Shown: in pieces, positions 18,601-25,731 of the stretch
How the letters are laid out: every line of letters starts with the position of its first letter
How positions within the stretch are numbered: position 1 is the stretch's first letter
NCBI RefSeq assembly: GCF_029360765.1
Contig: NZ_JARKNA010000007.1
Span: 65,957-129,956, forward strand
Length of the DNA stretch: 64,000 nt
Reading direction: 5' to 3'
Origin: Terrimonas pollutisoli
GTDB lineage: Bacteria; Bacteroidota; Bacteroidia; Chitinophagales; Chitinophagaceae
The notes under the pieces: generated by a model
What the model was told of the DNA's origin: nothing
Database searches by the model: none
The model's input: the letters and a program-made list of their open reading frames with translations, nothing else
Made by a program: the position numbers and the translations under genes

Positions 18601-20195
18601 ACCACCGGCACCATGCAATGGATGCTCTAATTGTTGCCTGTACCCAACCGGCACACATACACCGGCTGAATAACCTGAACAAGGAACTGCAGGATTGGCT
18701 TTCAAAAAACAAAGAAAAAGTTTCAAAAGATTTTGCCGGTACAGATGAGGAGTTGATGGAAGAATTTTTAAACCTTGCCAAAGACAAGAGAGAGTCGTTG
18801 TTAGAAGAAATAAAAGGGTTCCGGAATTTTGAGCAGCCATGGAAAAGTTTCTCCGTTGATTCAAAAGCCGCTTTGGAAAAAATCATCGTTTCCCACAAAC
18901 CAAAAGAGAAATTGCTGATTCAAAAAGCAGAAAAAGGCAAAGACGCAAACAAAAAAGATGTGCTACGCATCAGGGGTAAATTACATGATGCCACGCTATA
19001 TGGTTTAAGCCAAGGCAAAGAATCTTACCGGATAAAACTCAGTAAGCTGGCAGGCAAACAATTTGCTACAGAGAAAACAATTGAAAAAATTATTGACCCT
19101 CTGATAAAGGAAGCACTGAAGAATCACTTGGAGAAATATAAGGGTAATAAAACTGAGGCATTTTCAGCAGAAGGCATTAATGATCTAAATAAAGAAAGAA
19201 AAGTTCCTATTTATGGATTTAAGATATTCTACAAAGATCAATCGGAAAAACTGAGCCTCAAGCAACTTGCAACAAAAAAGGCAACTCCGGAATTTTTCAA
19301 TGAAGTACTTTCCAGGATGATTGATGAAGATTTAAAAAATAAAATCATTTCTCATGTTGATGCATCAGGCGGTTACAAGGAAGCCTTTTCTGAACAAGGC
19401 ATTAAACAGTTTAATAAGAAGCTGGAAGAAGAAATTCATACAAGGCATCCCGGGAAAAAATTCAGGCCGGTAACATCTGTTAAAATAGAGCCTCTTGAAG
19501 ATAAAACAAGTGAGGAAGAGATCGATTTATCATTATTGCCACTGGAAAGGAAAAGCAGCTATAATAAAAATCTTCTAATAGCAACTGGAAGCAATTACGC
19601 ATTTGCTGTTTTAGAGAAAGATGGAAACAGACATTATGACGAAATAAGTTTTTTTGACGCCGCTAAAATTGTCAACGAAGCATTCAAAAAGGGAGATAAA
19701 AACATTAGTCGTGTAATGGCTCGTCATTTTGAAGTCAAAAACCATGGTTCAACACTCTTGTTTCTGCTGAAACAAAACGATATGGTTTACCTGCCGGATG
19801 AGGGAGAAGCGATAATTATGGATGAGGGGAACTCCGGTTATACTACATTCTGGAATGATAAAAAAAGCAGGTCTCCTAAAATCTACACTGTTGTAAAATT
19901 TAGTGGGAATGAAATTTACTTTCTCAAACATGATATTGCACAGGTGCTAATTAATAAAATTGAATTTGGTAGTCAAAATTGCTACCAAAATATAAATGGC
20001 AATTCGATAAAAAATAGTTGCATTAAATTGCTAGTTGATCGTCTTGGCAATATTCAGCCGTTTAAGCGTATTAACAATGACAATTCACGATCATCATTTC
20101 AAAAGATTAAAATAATGCCGACATCAGAACAAGACAGGAATGAAATATTGCAAAAGCCCGAAGCCGGCCTTAACATTTCCGATATAATGTCATAG
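15672..20195 (+). CDS. cas9: type II-C CRISPR-associated endonuclease Cas9
   Basis: A 1507-residue RNA-guided DNA endonuclease, at the large end for subtype II-C. RuvC-I is GLDLGTNSIGWAL with catalytic D9; the Arg-rich bridge helix follows at about residues 55-78 (DRRMARSIRRMGKRYKARR). RuvC-II has E714 in VHIELARE, HNH has D821-H822 and N836 in DIDHIIPKSR, and RuvC-III has H981 and D984 in HRHHAMDAL, so every catalytic residue is present. An acidic, low-complexity segment at about 158-184 interrupts the recognition lobe. The C-terminal ~450 residues form the PAM-interacting part, which predicts no PAM by eye. The gene is divergent from the tracrRNA and 336 bases upstream of cas1. Confidence 0.97.
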   Translation: MSKKILGLDLGTNSIGWALIKLDSENKDGKIINLGSRIIPLGAEVSNFEQGNPQTKNADRRMARSIRRMGKRYKARRNKLLYILYQTGLLPDQFQFSAPFDNPLAIQKINLLPIRKNSNQLTAVELMRLKVKALTESIGLKEIGRLIFNYNQLRGYSGGGEDEEEQKEETNESNSEDADFLKYEKIIKQVKIINDPVKQEGKKKGKEYFIAEVELDGEILKGETVLNTLKKDDEIELQIITRRDKKGNVTSINFSIPVKTNWRKSMEELEEELDKLSDEKGSEAYLCEYFSKKLSDKNYKIRNKVILRKRYEAEFDAIWQSQIKLNPEFRQIVENQQLLNTVASFIFPGNNPDHKQADYRNRTIEKGLKYLIKEQVIYYQRELKDQSDLIGFCRYEKSERVIPKSHPPFQEFKIWEQINKLSINTKIQKGIKKNGEPKYEYNDVPLATSYKQWLFDEFQKKKEISGKGFYVKLEKEGTIIKNETFLNGIHKDAKLKGNETLLFLKAQLKEWFEKLKLNESKNLIEFWEILYNAKGNEYDLNSERCKKIRTFIESKTGIIENIDKLVIRFAKIKFARNYASLSLKAIINLLPLLRTGDYFDPSLPHSIHSTIVKILNEKQEDPFLKSVQEILDNYQHIFLADGGMQSSYAAILVYGKHTAETYTGDDIKSYAEIKQIPRGELRNPLAEQLINETLKMLAAIWKQHGEKPDEVHIELARELKNSADERKKIYDANNNNRKINERVKQRLRELNKETSLGNIERYRLWSLQASEPFPTPEKASEPTAGEIEKMRLWEDQKCISPYTGQPIPLSQLFDKGLYDIDHIIPKSRYFDDSLTNKVVCERSVNIDKGNRTAWEYFEAGSVTEKLLSKEHFTSHVNQNFFGKKRKNLLATKIPQDPVARQLKDTQYIATRVREEISKIVGSDNVKTTTGSITDYLRHNWGLTDKFKGLTSERFNNARQLLKNEEKRNELKWSKRIDHRHHAMDALIVACTQPAHIHRLNNLNKELQDWLSKNKEKVSKDFAGTDEELMEEFLNLAKDKRESLLEEIKGFRNFEQPWKSFSVDSKAALEKIIVSHKPKEKLLIQKAEKGKDANKKDVLRIRGKLHDATLYGLSQGKESYRIKLSKLAGKQFATEKTIEKIIDPLIKEALKNHLEKYKGNKTEAFSAEGINDLNKERKVPIYGFKIFYKDQSEKLSLKQLATKKATPEFFNEVLSRMIDEDLKNKIISHVDASGGYKEAFSEQGIKQFNKKLEEEIHTRHPGKKFRPVTSVKIEPLEDKTSEEEIDLSLLPLERKSSYNKNLLIATGSNYAFAVLEKDGNRHYDEISFFDAAKIVNEAFKKGDKNISRVMARHFEVKNHGSTLLFLLKQNDMVYLPDEGEAIIMDEGNSGYTTFWNDKKSRSPKIYTVVKFSGNEIYFLKHDIAQVLINKIEFGSQNCYQNINGNSIKNSCIKLLVDRLGNIQPFKRINNDNSRSSFQKIKIMPTSEQDRNEILQKPEAGLNISDIMS

Positions 20196-20210
20196 CGGTT
20201 TACTGAAACT

Positions 20211-20257
20211 CAAAATCACCATTCTATGATTAAAGCGGACGCCATATTCCGGCAAAC
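20211..20257 (+). pseudogene. remnant of a cas1 5' end
   Basis: From the ATG at 20226 the sequence runs parallel to the true cas1 start: ATGATTAAAGCGGACGCC here and ATGATAAAACGGACGC at 20532, with one inserted G that breaks the frame after three codons. Upstream bases (CAAAATCACCATTCT) also resemble the flank of the second remnant at 25225. Similarity ends after about 35 bases. It is too short to make protein and is best read as the scar of a duplicated or deleted cas1 copy. Confidence 0.55.
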
Positions 20258-20436
20258 TGTCTTGCGTATTACATTTACTGCCTCCGCAAAACAATAAACT
20301 ATCTTTTGACGTTATGCCTGTAATCAATTCTCCACGCATAGGTGTTTGTGCCTACGAAGGTGATACTATTGATACAAAAAGGGATGGGGCATTCGTGAAA
20401 CGATGATTTCAATTATGCAATTCTGGCAGTCCCGGC

Positions 20437-20469
20437 ATTACACAAGATGTATTACACATTTTGTGTAAT
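20437..20469. promoter_or_regulatory. two 14-nt iterons with palindrome upstream of cas1
   Basis: ATTACACAAGATGT and ATTACACATTTTGT are adjacent 14-nt direct repeats, and the second plus the next five bases makes a perfect palindrome, ATTACACATTTTGTGTAAT (20451-20469). Three copies of the same unit lie between the array and the ATPase gene at 23992-24033. The position 63 bases before cas1 suggests an operator or replication-like iteron; function is inferred only. Confidence 0.5.
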
Positions 20470-20531
20470 GATGGAAAGGCCACAGACTAAAACAGGAACT
20501 GTGCCGTTATAGAATAACAACCCACTATCCC

Positions 20532-21428
20532 ATGATAAAACGGACGCTTTATTTTGGCAACCCGGCTTATCTGAAAACCGCCAATGAACAACTGGTGATA
20601 GAAATGCATGACAGCGGTGAAACCAAAACCGCCCCGATAGAAGATATCGGGTTGCTTATTTTAGACCACCAGCAGATCACCATCACCCAGGCTTTAATGG
20701 CAAAGCTGCTGGCCAATAACACGGCAGTGATCACCTGCGATCATACCCACCACCCTACCGGTATGTGGTTGAGCCTCGACGGGCACACCCTGCAAAGCCA
20801 AAAATTCCAGGCACAGATAGAAGCTACTGTCCCGCTTAAGAAACAATTGTGGCAACAAACCGTAACCGCCAAAATAGAAAACCAGGCGGCCTTATTAACC
20901 ATACAAAGGGAAGAAAACAAATTGCTACTCACCTATGCCCGTGAGGTAAAAAGCGGCGATAGCGAAAACCATGAGGCCAAAGCAGCGGCTTACTACTGGA
21001 AAAGAATCTTTCCTGATTTTTTGGAGTTCAGAAGGGAACGTTATGGACCGCCACCCAATAATTTATTGAATTATGGTTATGCGATTTTAAGAGCCCTCGT
21101 GGCAAGAAGCCTGACAGCATCGGGCATGTTGCCTACCTTGGGCATCCATCACCGCAACCAATACAATGCCTATTGCCTCGCCGACGATATTATGGAGCCT
21201 TACCGGCCTTTTGTGGACAGGATCGTCTGCCAGATCATAAGGGGTAACGGAAAGTTTTTGGAAATGACACCGAATATGAAAAAAGCATTGCTGGAATTGC
21301 CGGCGACTGATGTAATGATAGAAGGACAAAAAAGCCCGCTGATGAATGCCGTGCAAAGAACAACAGCTTCACTGGCTAAGTGTTTTGAAGGGAAGAGCAG
21401 AAAGGTGATGTACCCGGTGATGGAATGA
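20532..21428 (+). CDS. cas1: CRISPR-associated integrase Cas1 (type II)
   Basis: A 298-residue integrase subunit that, with Cas2, inserts new spacers at the array. The N-terminal beta domain begins KRTLYFGNPAYLKT. The helical domain has the metal-binding set: E148 in ENHEAKAAAYYWK, H206/H207 in LGIHHRNQYN and D218/D219 in LADDIMEPYRP. Length fits type II Cas1. It is 34 bases from the cas2 frame and probably co-transcribed with it. Two degenerate copies of its first 12-24 codons lie nearby (20226 and 25225), implying past rearrangement of this locus. Confidence 0.96.
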   Translation: MIKRTLYFGNPAYLKTANEQLVIEMHDSGETKTAPIEDIGLLILDHQQITITQALMAKLLANNTAVITCDHTHHPTGMWLSLDGHTLQSQKFQAQIEATVPLKKQLWQQTVTAKIENQAALLTIQREENKLLLTYAREVKSGDSENHEAKAAAYYWKRIFPDFLEFRRERYGPPPNNLLNYGYAILRALVARSLTASGMLPTLGIHHRNQYNAYCLADDIMEPYRPFVDRIVCQIIRGNGKFLEMTPNMKKALLELPATDVMIEGQKSPLMNAVQRTTASLAKCFEGKSRKVMYPVME

Positions 21429-21440
21429 GGGAATGTCTGA

Positions 21441-21839
<399 letters not shown>

Positions 21840-21898
21840 TGCTGTTTCCGGCTCCGAAGGAGTAACCGGTTTATAGATAGTCACCACACCGTTAGGCC

Positions 21899-21913
21899 GG
21901 CTCCATCGGAGCC
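21899..21913. repeat. GGCTCC-GGAGCC hairpin, 3' side of tnpA
   Basis: GGCTCC, loop ATC, GGAGCC. A matching hairpin with loop AAC lies on the other side of the transposase gene at 22451-22465. Such paired subterminal hairpins are what IS200/IS605 and REP-associated transposases recognise, so these may mark the element ends. Confidence 0.6.
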
Positions 21914-21918
21914 ACCCG

Positions 21919-22419
21919 TTAATCCAGGAATTCAAATAAATATTTTTCTTCAAAAGGAATTTCAAATTTTTGTAAGAGATTATGATACTCCTCTTTGAAA
22001 GTGCTCTTTTTGTGATGCTGTTCTCCGACGCTACGGTCGGAGTCAGACTTTTATCGTCTGACCTGGTTCAACACATATTGTACAACAGCATTGATATGGG
22101 AATGTGAATAGGAAAAGACCCCATATCCCTCCTGCCAGCTGAATTTTTCTTTGATCCACTTTTTACTATTGATGAATTCATTGCTTTCTACTTTTATTTC
22201 CTTTACAAAATCGGAAATGAGAACAACCGGCTTAAACCCGACGAAGATATGGGTATGGTCCGGCATACAGTTTACGACCAGCATTTTTGCCTTTCGGTTT
22301 TGTACCAGGGCTGAGATGTATTTATGCAATTCCTCTTTATTTTCCTTTGCAATCAGGCTTCGTCTTCCTTTGACTGCAAAAACAAACTGCAGGTAGATTT
22401 GTGAATATGTATTAGGCAT
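21919..22419 (-). pseudogene. IS200/IS605-type transposase TnpA, split by a 39-nt hairpin element
   Basis: A single-strand DNA transposase of the HUH Y1 class. The frame from 22419 codes 122 residues and stops at 22051. It carries the metal-binding HUH pair H55/H57 (MPDHTHIFVG) and the catalytic YxxxQ (Y115, Q119). The stop comes from an insertion at 22024-22062; past it, in the same frame, EQHHKKSTFKEEYHNLLQKF and a further 15 residues complete the C terminus at 21919. Removing the 39 bases restores a 153-residue protein, the family norm. GGCTCC-N3-GGAGCC hairpins flank the gene at 21899-21913 and 22451-22465. Whether the short product is active is unknown. Confidence 0.85.
22024..22062 (+). 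repeat. 39-nt double-hairpin element (copy 1, inside tnpA)
   Basis: Two adjacent hairpins: TCCGAC-GTCGGA (loop GCTACG) and GTCAGAC-GTCTGAC (loop TTTTATC). Copies of the same length lie at 28172-28210 and 37946-37984. Length 39 keeps the host frame, but an in-frame TAA stops tnpA. Confidence 0.85.
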
Positions 22420-22450
22420 AGGAAGGGTTTGACTGGTTTCTTATTCAGGC

Positions 22451-22465
22451 GGCTCCAACGGAGCC
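22451..22465. repeat. GGCTCC-GGAGCC hairpin, 5' side of tnpA
   Basis: GGCTCC, loop AAC, GGAGCC, 32 bases upstream of the tnpA start. Partner of 21899-21913. A GCCCC-TCC-GGGGC hairpin follows at 22500-22512. Confidence 0.55.
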
Positions 22466-23810
22466 ATATCCTGAAATTACCGATTTCTATAAACCGGACG
22501 CCCCTCCGGGGCATGTGTGTAAGTGACCTGCTTCCGGGTATAGAAATAAAAAAATGGGCCCGGAGACCCATTTTTCTGATCGTAAAACCTGGCTCAAAAA
22601 CATTAAAATCAGTAGTTTATCCAAAACCTGTTGTTAAAGAGCTAAGCTACATGATAATTTGAAAGCAAATCACAACATAGCCGTCATAATCCTGCAACTG
22701 GTTGCGGTTGTTAAAGAGCTAAGCTACATGATAATTTGAAAGCAAATCACAACCCAATCCTAGCAATATTGATAAGAAAAGTGGTTGTTAAAGAGCTAAG
22801 CTACATGATAATTTGAAAGCAAATCACAACTGAGTTCATTCTGCTGCTTTGCATGTGTCTGTTGTTAAAGAGCTAAGCTACATGATAATTTGAAAGCAAA
22901 TCACAACGGAAATATTACCGGGATCTATTGACAGAAGTTGTTAAAGAGCTAAGCTACATGATAATTTGAAAGCAAATCACAACACCTTCAAAACTGCATT
23001 AAAAAACCCGTTCGTTGTTAAAGAGCTAAGCTACATGATAATTTGAAAGCAAATCACAACTATCGGACAGTCGGGTTAATTTATCAACGGTTGTTAAAGA
23101 GCTAAGCTACATGATAATTTGAAAGCAAATCACAACTGACTTACCGCCGCACTCATCGTCCATCACGTTGTTAAAGAGCTAAGCTACATGATAATTTGAA
23201 AGCAAATCACAACAAAAGAGAGAAGTTCGTATTCGTGTAATAAGTTGTTAAAGAGCTAAGCTACATGATAATTTGAAAGCAAATCACAACAGGGTTACAG
23301 GTCATAAACACCTTACCCAAGTTGTTAAAGAGCTAAGCTACATGATAATTTGAAAGCAAATCACAACAAGGTCGGCTATTTCTTGCTTCAACCCTTCGTT
23401 GTTAAAGAGCTAAGCTACATGATAATTTGAAAGCAAATCACAACTACTGGTTTTGTTGCTGCTTTTTTCTTTGTGTTGTTAAAGAGCTAAGCTACATGAT
23501 AATTTGAAAGCAAATCACAACTACTGGTTTTGTTGCTGCTTTTTTCTTTGTGTTGTTAAAGAGCTAAGCTACATGATAATTTGAAAGCAAATCACAACCC
23601 ATGTCAATGAATCTTGACGGCTAACATAGTTGTTAAAGAGCTAAGCTACATGATAATTTGAAAGCAAATCACAACCAAAAAGAAACCAATGACACCACTT
23701 ACCACGTTGTTAAAGAGCTAAGCTACATGATAATTTGAAAGCAAATCACAACGATGGCTGCATGAATAAATGGCAAAAGCAAGTTGTTAAAGAGCTAAGC
23801 TACATGATAA

Positions 23811-23838
23811 CCCCGACGATAAATGTCGGGACAAGTTG
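23811..23838 (-). repeat. 28-nt hairpin insert inside CRISPR repeat 16
   Basis: After the first 28 bases of the repeat the expected TT is replaced by 28 bases: a CCCGAC-GATAAAT-GTCGGG hairpin and then ACAAGTTG. The remaining 17 repeat bases follow unchanged. On the minus strand the loop is ATTTATC, identical to the second hairpin of the element at 28172-28210. Confidence 0.9.
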
Positions 23839-23913
23839 TGAAAGCAAATCACAACTGGATGATGTAAGTGCTGGCCGGTTGAAGGGTTGTTAAAGAGCTA
23901 AGCTACATGATAA

Positions 23914-23941
23914 CCCCGACGATAAATGTCGGGACAAGTTG
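23914..23941 (-). repeat. 28-nt hairpin insert inside CRISPR repeat 17
   Basis: Base-for-base identical to the insert at 23811-23838 and at the same place in the repeat, which indicates that one modified repeat was copied from the other. Confidence 0.9.
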
Positions 23942-23991
23942 TGAAAGCAAATCACAAATCAAATAATTTATAATTTCGGAAATATTTTCCC

Positions 23992-24033
23992 GTTATACAT
24001 TTTGCGTTATACATTTTGTGTAACACATTTTGT
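23992..24033 (+). promoter_or_regulatory. three 14-nt iterons between array and ATPase gene
   Basis: GTTATACATTTTGC, GTTATACATTTTGT and GTAACACATTTTGT follow each other without a gap. They are followed directly by TATATTTG (24033-24040), an exact TAnnTTTG -7 box only four bases before the ATPase start. The same unit occurs twice upstream of cas1. A leaderless transcript of the ATPase is possible if this box is used. Confidence 0.5.
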
Positions 24034-24044
24034 ATATTTGATTT

Positions 24045-25175
24045 ATGGCTATACAAAACCCCTTTCCGCTGACGGCTTATTACGGGCCTGAATATTTCTG
24101 CAACCGGCAGGCTGAAACCAAACGTCTCACCGATAATGCTCTAAACGGGGTGCATACCACCCTGCTGAGCATACGGCGAATGGGAAAGACCGGGCTGATA
24201 CATCACCTGTTTCATAAGCTGGCGAAAAGAAAAGATACTTATTGCCTGTATGCAGATATTTATGCTTCCCAATCGCAGAAAGACCTGATCGGCCAGCTCA
24301 GCACAGCCATTCTGAAAGCCTTTCCTTCCAAAAAAAACGCCGGCAAAAAGGTAATGGATTTTATAACCAGCCTGCGCCCCGTTATCAGCTATGATAACCT
24401 GACGGGACAACCCGAAGTTTCATTTCAATTTTCCCAGGCGAAGCAACAGGAGCAATCGCTGGAAAATCTGCTACAGTTCCTCGACAGCCTCGATGTATTG
24501 ATCATTATTGCCATTGATGAATTTCAGCAAATAAGCCAATACCCTGAAAAAAATACGGAAGCGCTGTTGCGTACACTGATTCAACCCCTGAAAAATACAC
24601 GGTTTATTTTCAGCGGCAGCAGCCGTCATGTGCTGACGCAAATGTTTACAAGCAATAAGCGACCCTTCTTCGGATCGGCCCAATTGCTGGAACTGAAAAG
24701 CATCCGGCAGGGCGACTATGAAGCTTTTATTGTACAAAAGTTTGCGGATCACCGTCGCAGAATAGATGCCGATGCCCTGCACTTTATCTGCGAGTGGACG
24801 CGGCTGCACACCTATTATACACAGGTAGTATGCAACAGGCTTTTTACCGAAGGACATTCCGGAATAACATTGCAAATAGTACAAACTGCCTGCAGTGAAT
24901 TATTAAATGAACAGGAGGCTAATTTTTTTCAATACCGTAGCCTGCTTACACCTACGCAATGGCAGGTATTGACGGCCATTGCCAAGGAAGATAAATTATA
25001 CCAGCCTAATGCCAGACAATTTATATCGCAATACAGGCTGGGCACCCCATCCAATGTAAAACGCAGCCTGGAAGCATTGATGACCAAAGAAATGATATAC
25101 CAGGAGCCTGAAGCAACAGGCAGTTTTTACCGGGTATATGATTGCTTCCTGGCCCGCTGGCTGCAAAGAATGTAA
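24045..25175 (+). CDS. AAA/STAND-type ATPase (archaeal-type ATPase family) next to the CRISPR array
   Basis: A 376-residue P-loop ATPase of the family with an Orc/Cdc6-like fold and a C-terminal winged helix. Walker A is SIRRMGKTGLIHHL (about residues 43-56), Walker B is LIIIAIDEFQQI (about 149-160), and sensor-like RFIFSGSS follows near residue 185. The last ~80 residues (LTPTQWQVLTAIAKED, then TPSNVKRSLEALMTKEMIYQ) have the look of a winged-helix DNA-binding domain. No nuclease domain is seen. Its start lies 86 bases from the last CRISPR repeat and its upstream iterons match those before cas1, so a link to the CRISPR locus is possible but not shown. Confidence 0.75.
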   Translation: MAIQNPFPLTAYYGPEYFCNRQAETKRLTDNALNGVHTTLLSIRRMGKTGLIHHLFHKLAKRKDTYCLYADIYASQSQKDLIGQLSTAILKAFPSKKNAGKKVMDFITSLRPVISYDNLTGQPEVSFQFSQAKQQEQSLENLLQFLDSLDVLIIIAIDEFQQISQYPEKNTEALLRTLIQPLKNTRFIFSGSSRHVLTQMFTSNKRPFFGSAQLLELKSIRQGDYEAFIVQKFADHRRRIDADALHFICEWTRLHTYYTQVVCNRLFTEGHSGITLQIVQTACSELLNEQEANFFQYRSLLTPTQWQVLTAIAKEDKLYQPNARQFISQYRLGTPSNVKRSLEALMTKEMIYQEPEATGSFYRVYDCFLARWLQRM

Positions 25176-25224
25176 AAGTTATTTTTCAATAGCGGCGTTA
25201 TACAGAGGCAAATCCACCATTGCT

Positions 25225-25296
25225 ATAATAAAGCGGATCCTTTCCTTTGGCAATCCCTGCTATCTGAAAACTGCAGTCGAGCAGCGGTTTATTTTC
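25225..25296 (+). pseudogene. cas1 N-terminal remnant
   Basis: Read in frame this gives IIKRILSFGNPCYLKTAVEQ, against MIKRTLYFGNPAYLKTANEQ in the intact Cas1 (15 of 20 residues the same). The start codon has become ATA. Upstream bases (GGCGTTATACAGAGG) also resemble those before cas1, so promoter-proximal DNA was copied with it. Homology stops after about 24 codons. It proves that a second cas1 copy, or a duplication of the cas1 front end, once existed on the far side of the array. Confidence 0.75.
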
Positions 25297-25414
25297 TTCG
25301 CTTTGCGTCGCCAGATTGCTCCGGCTGGCTGCAAGAGACTATAGACTCAGCAATCATAAAGCCAGCCTCGCAATGACGGAGATTCCGGAACCTGCAAACA
25401 TCTTCATTCACCTG

Positions 25415-25432
25415 TTGAAAGCAAATCACAAC
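25415..25432 (-). repeat. detached CRISPR repeat half
   Basis: TTGAAAGCAAATCACAAC is an exact 18-base match to the end of the array repeat that pairs with the tracrRNA. No partner repeat at the array's spacing is present, so this is a leftover, not an array. Confidence 0.75.
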
Positions 25433-25731
25433 TATGATGGAGAAAATCTTTTCAGGGATGCTGTCAATTCTTCCTGGGATTCAGGAGGCAGATACACTAT
25501 TTATATCCACCTATTTTTAGAATAAAAAATGGGGTTAACTGCAAACAGTATAACACACAAAAATTGTTCTCATTTTTTTGTAACAGTATTCTTATTTTAT
25601 CAGTGAATTTCCATTCAAAAATACAATGAATTAAGTGGACAAAATTTTCGTATTCTGCATGTGCAACGGGTTGAATTCCCTATCTCACCTCTGCCAAAAA
25701 ATTGTAATTTTAAACAGCAAAAATTCATTGC

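Larger units (their letters stand above)
20196..20531. other. cas9-cas1 gap with cas1 remnant and iterons
   Basis: This 336-base gap holds a decayed copy of the cas1 5' end (20211-20257) and two 14-nt iterons with a palindrome (20437-20469), both described separately. The middle part (about 20270-20430) shows no coding frame of note. The gap is unusually long for cas9-cas1, whose genes often nearly touch. Confidence 0.6.
22630..23958 (-). CRISPR. type II-C CRISPR array, 17 repeats and 16 spacers
   Basis: Fifteen identical 47-nt repeats start at 22630, 22707, 22784, 22861, 22937, 23014, 23090, 23167, 23244, 23321, 23398, 23475, 23552, 23629 and 23706. Two longer 73-nt repeats follow at 23783 and 23886. 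Spacers are 30 nt (two of 29). The strand is set by the tracrRNA anti-repeat, which pairs with the end reading GTTGTGATTTGC on the minus strand; crRNAs are therefore read leftward, towards cas2. Spacers 23445-23474 and 23522-23551 are identical. The last repeat has its outermost base changed (C to A). No leader is evident next to 22630; the AT-rich 23959-24044 segment is a candidate. Confidence 0.97.
25176..25731. other. non-coding scar region after the ATPase gene
   Basis: No intact gene is seen in these 556 bases. The segment holds a cas1 5' remnant (25225-25296), a repeat-like patch ending CCTCGCAATGACGG (25366-25379), and a detached CRISPR repeat half (25415-25432). The rest (25433-25731) is AT-rich and should carry the promoter of the AraC gene. 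The content suggests a decayed CRISPR-cas copy. Confidence 0.6.

Noticed and set aside
18473..18898. Minus-strand 141-codon frame inside cas9
   Set aside because: Cys- and Ser-rich antisense of the RuvC-III region; no independent support.
22630..23958. Possibility that the array is transcribed on the plus strand
   Set aside because: The tracrRNA anti-repeat and its terminator are only consistent with minus-strand crRNAs.
22630..23958. Self-targeting spacers against this window
   Set aside because: By eye no spacer matches another part of the window; a full search could not be run, so nothing is claimed.
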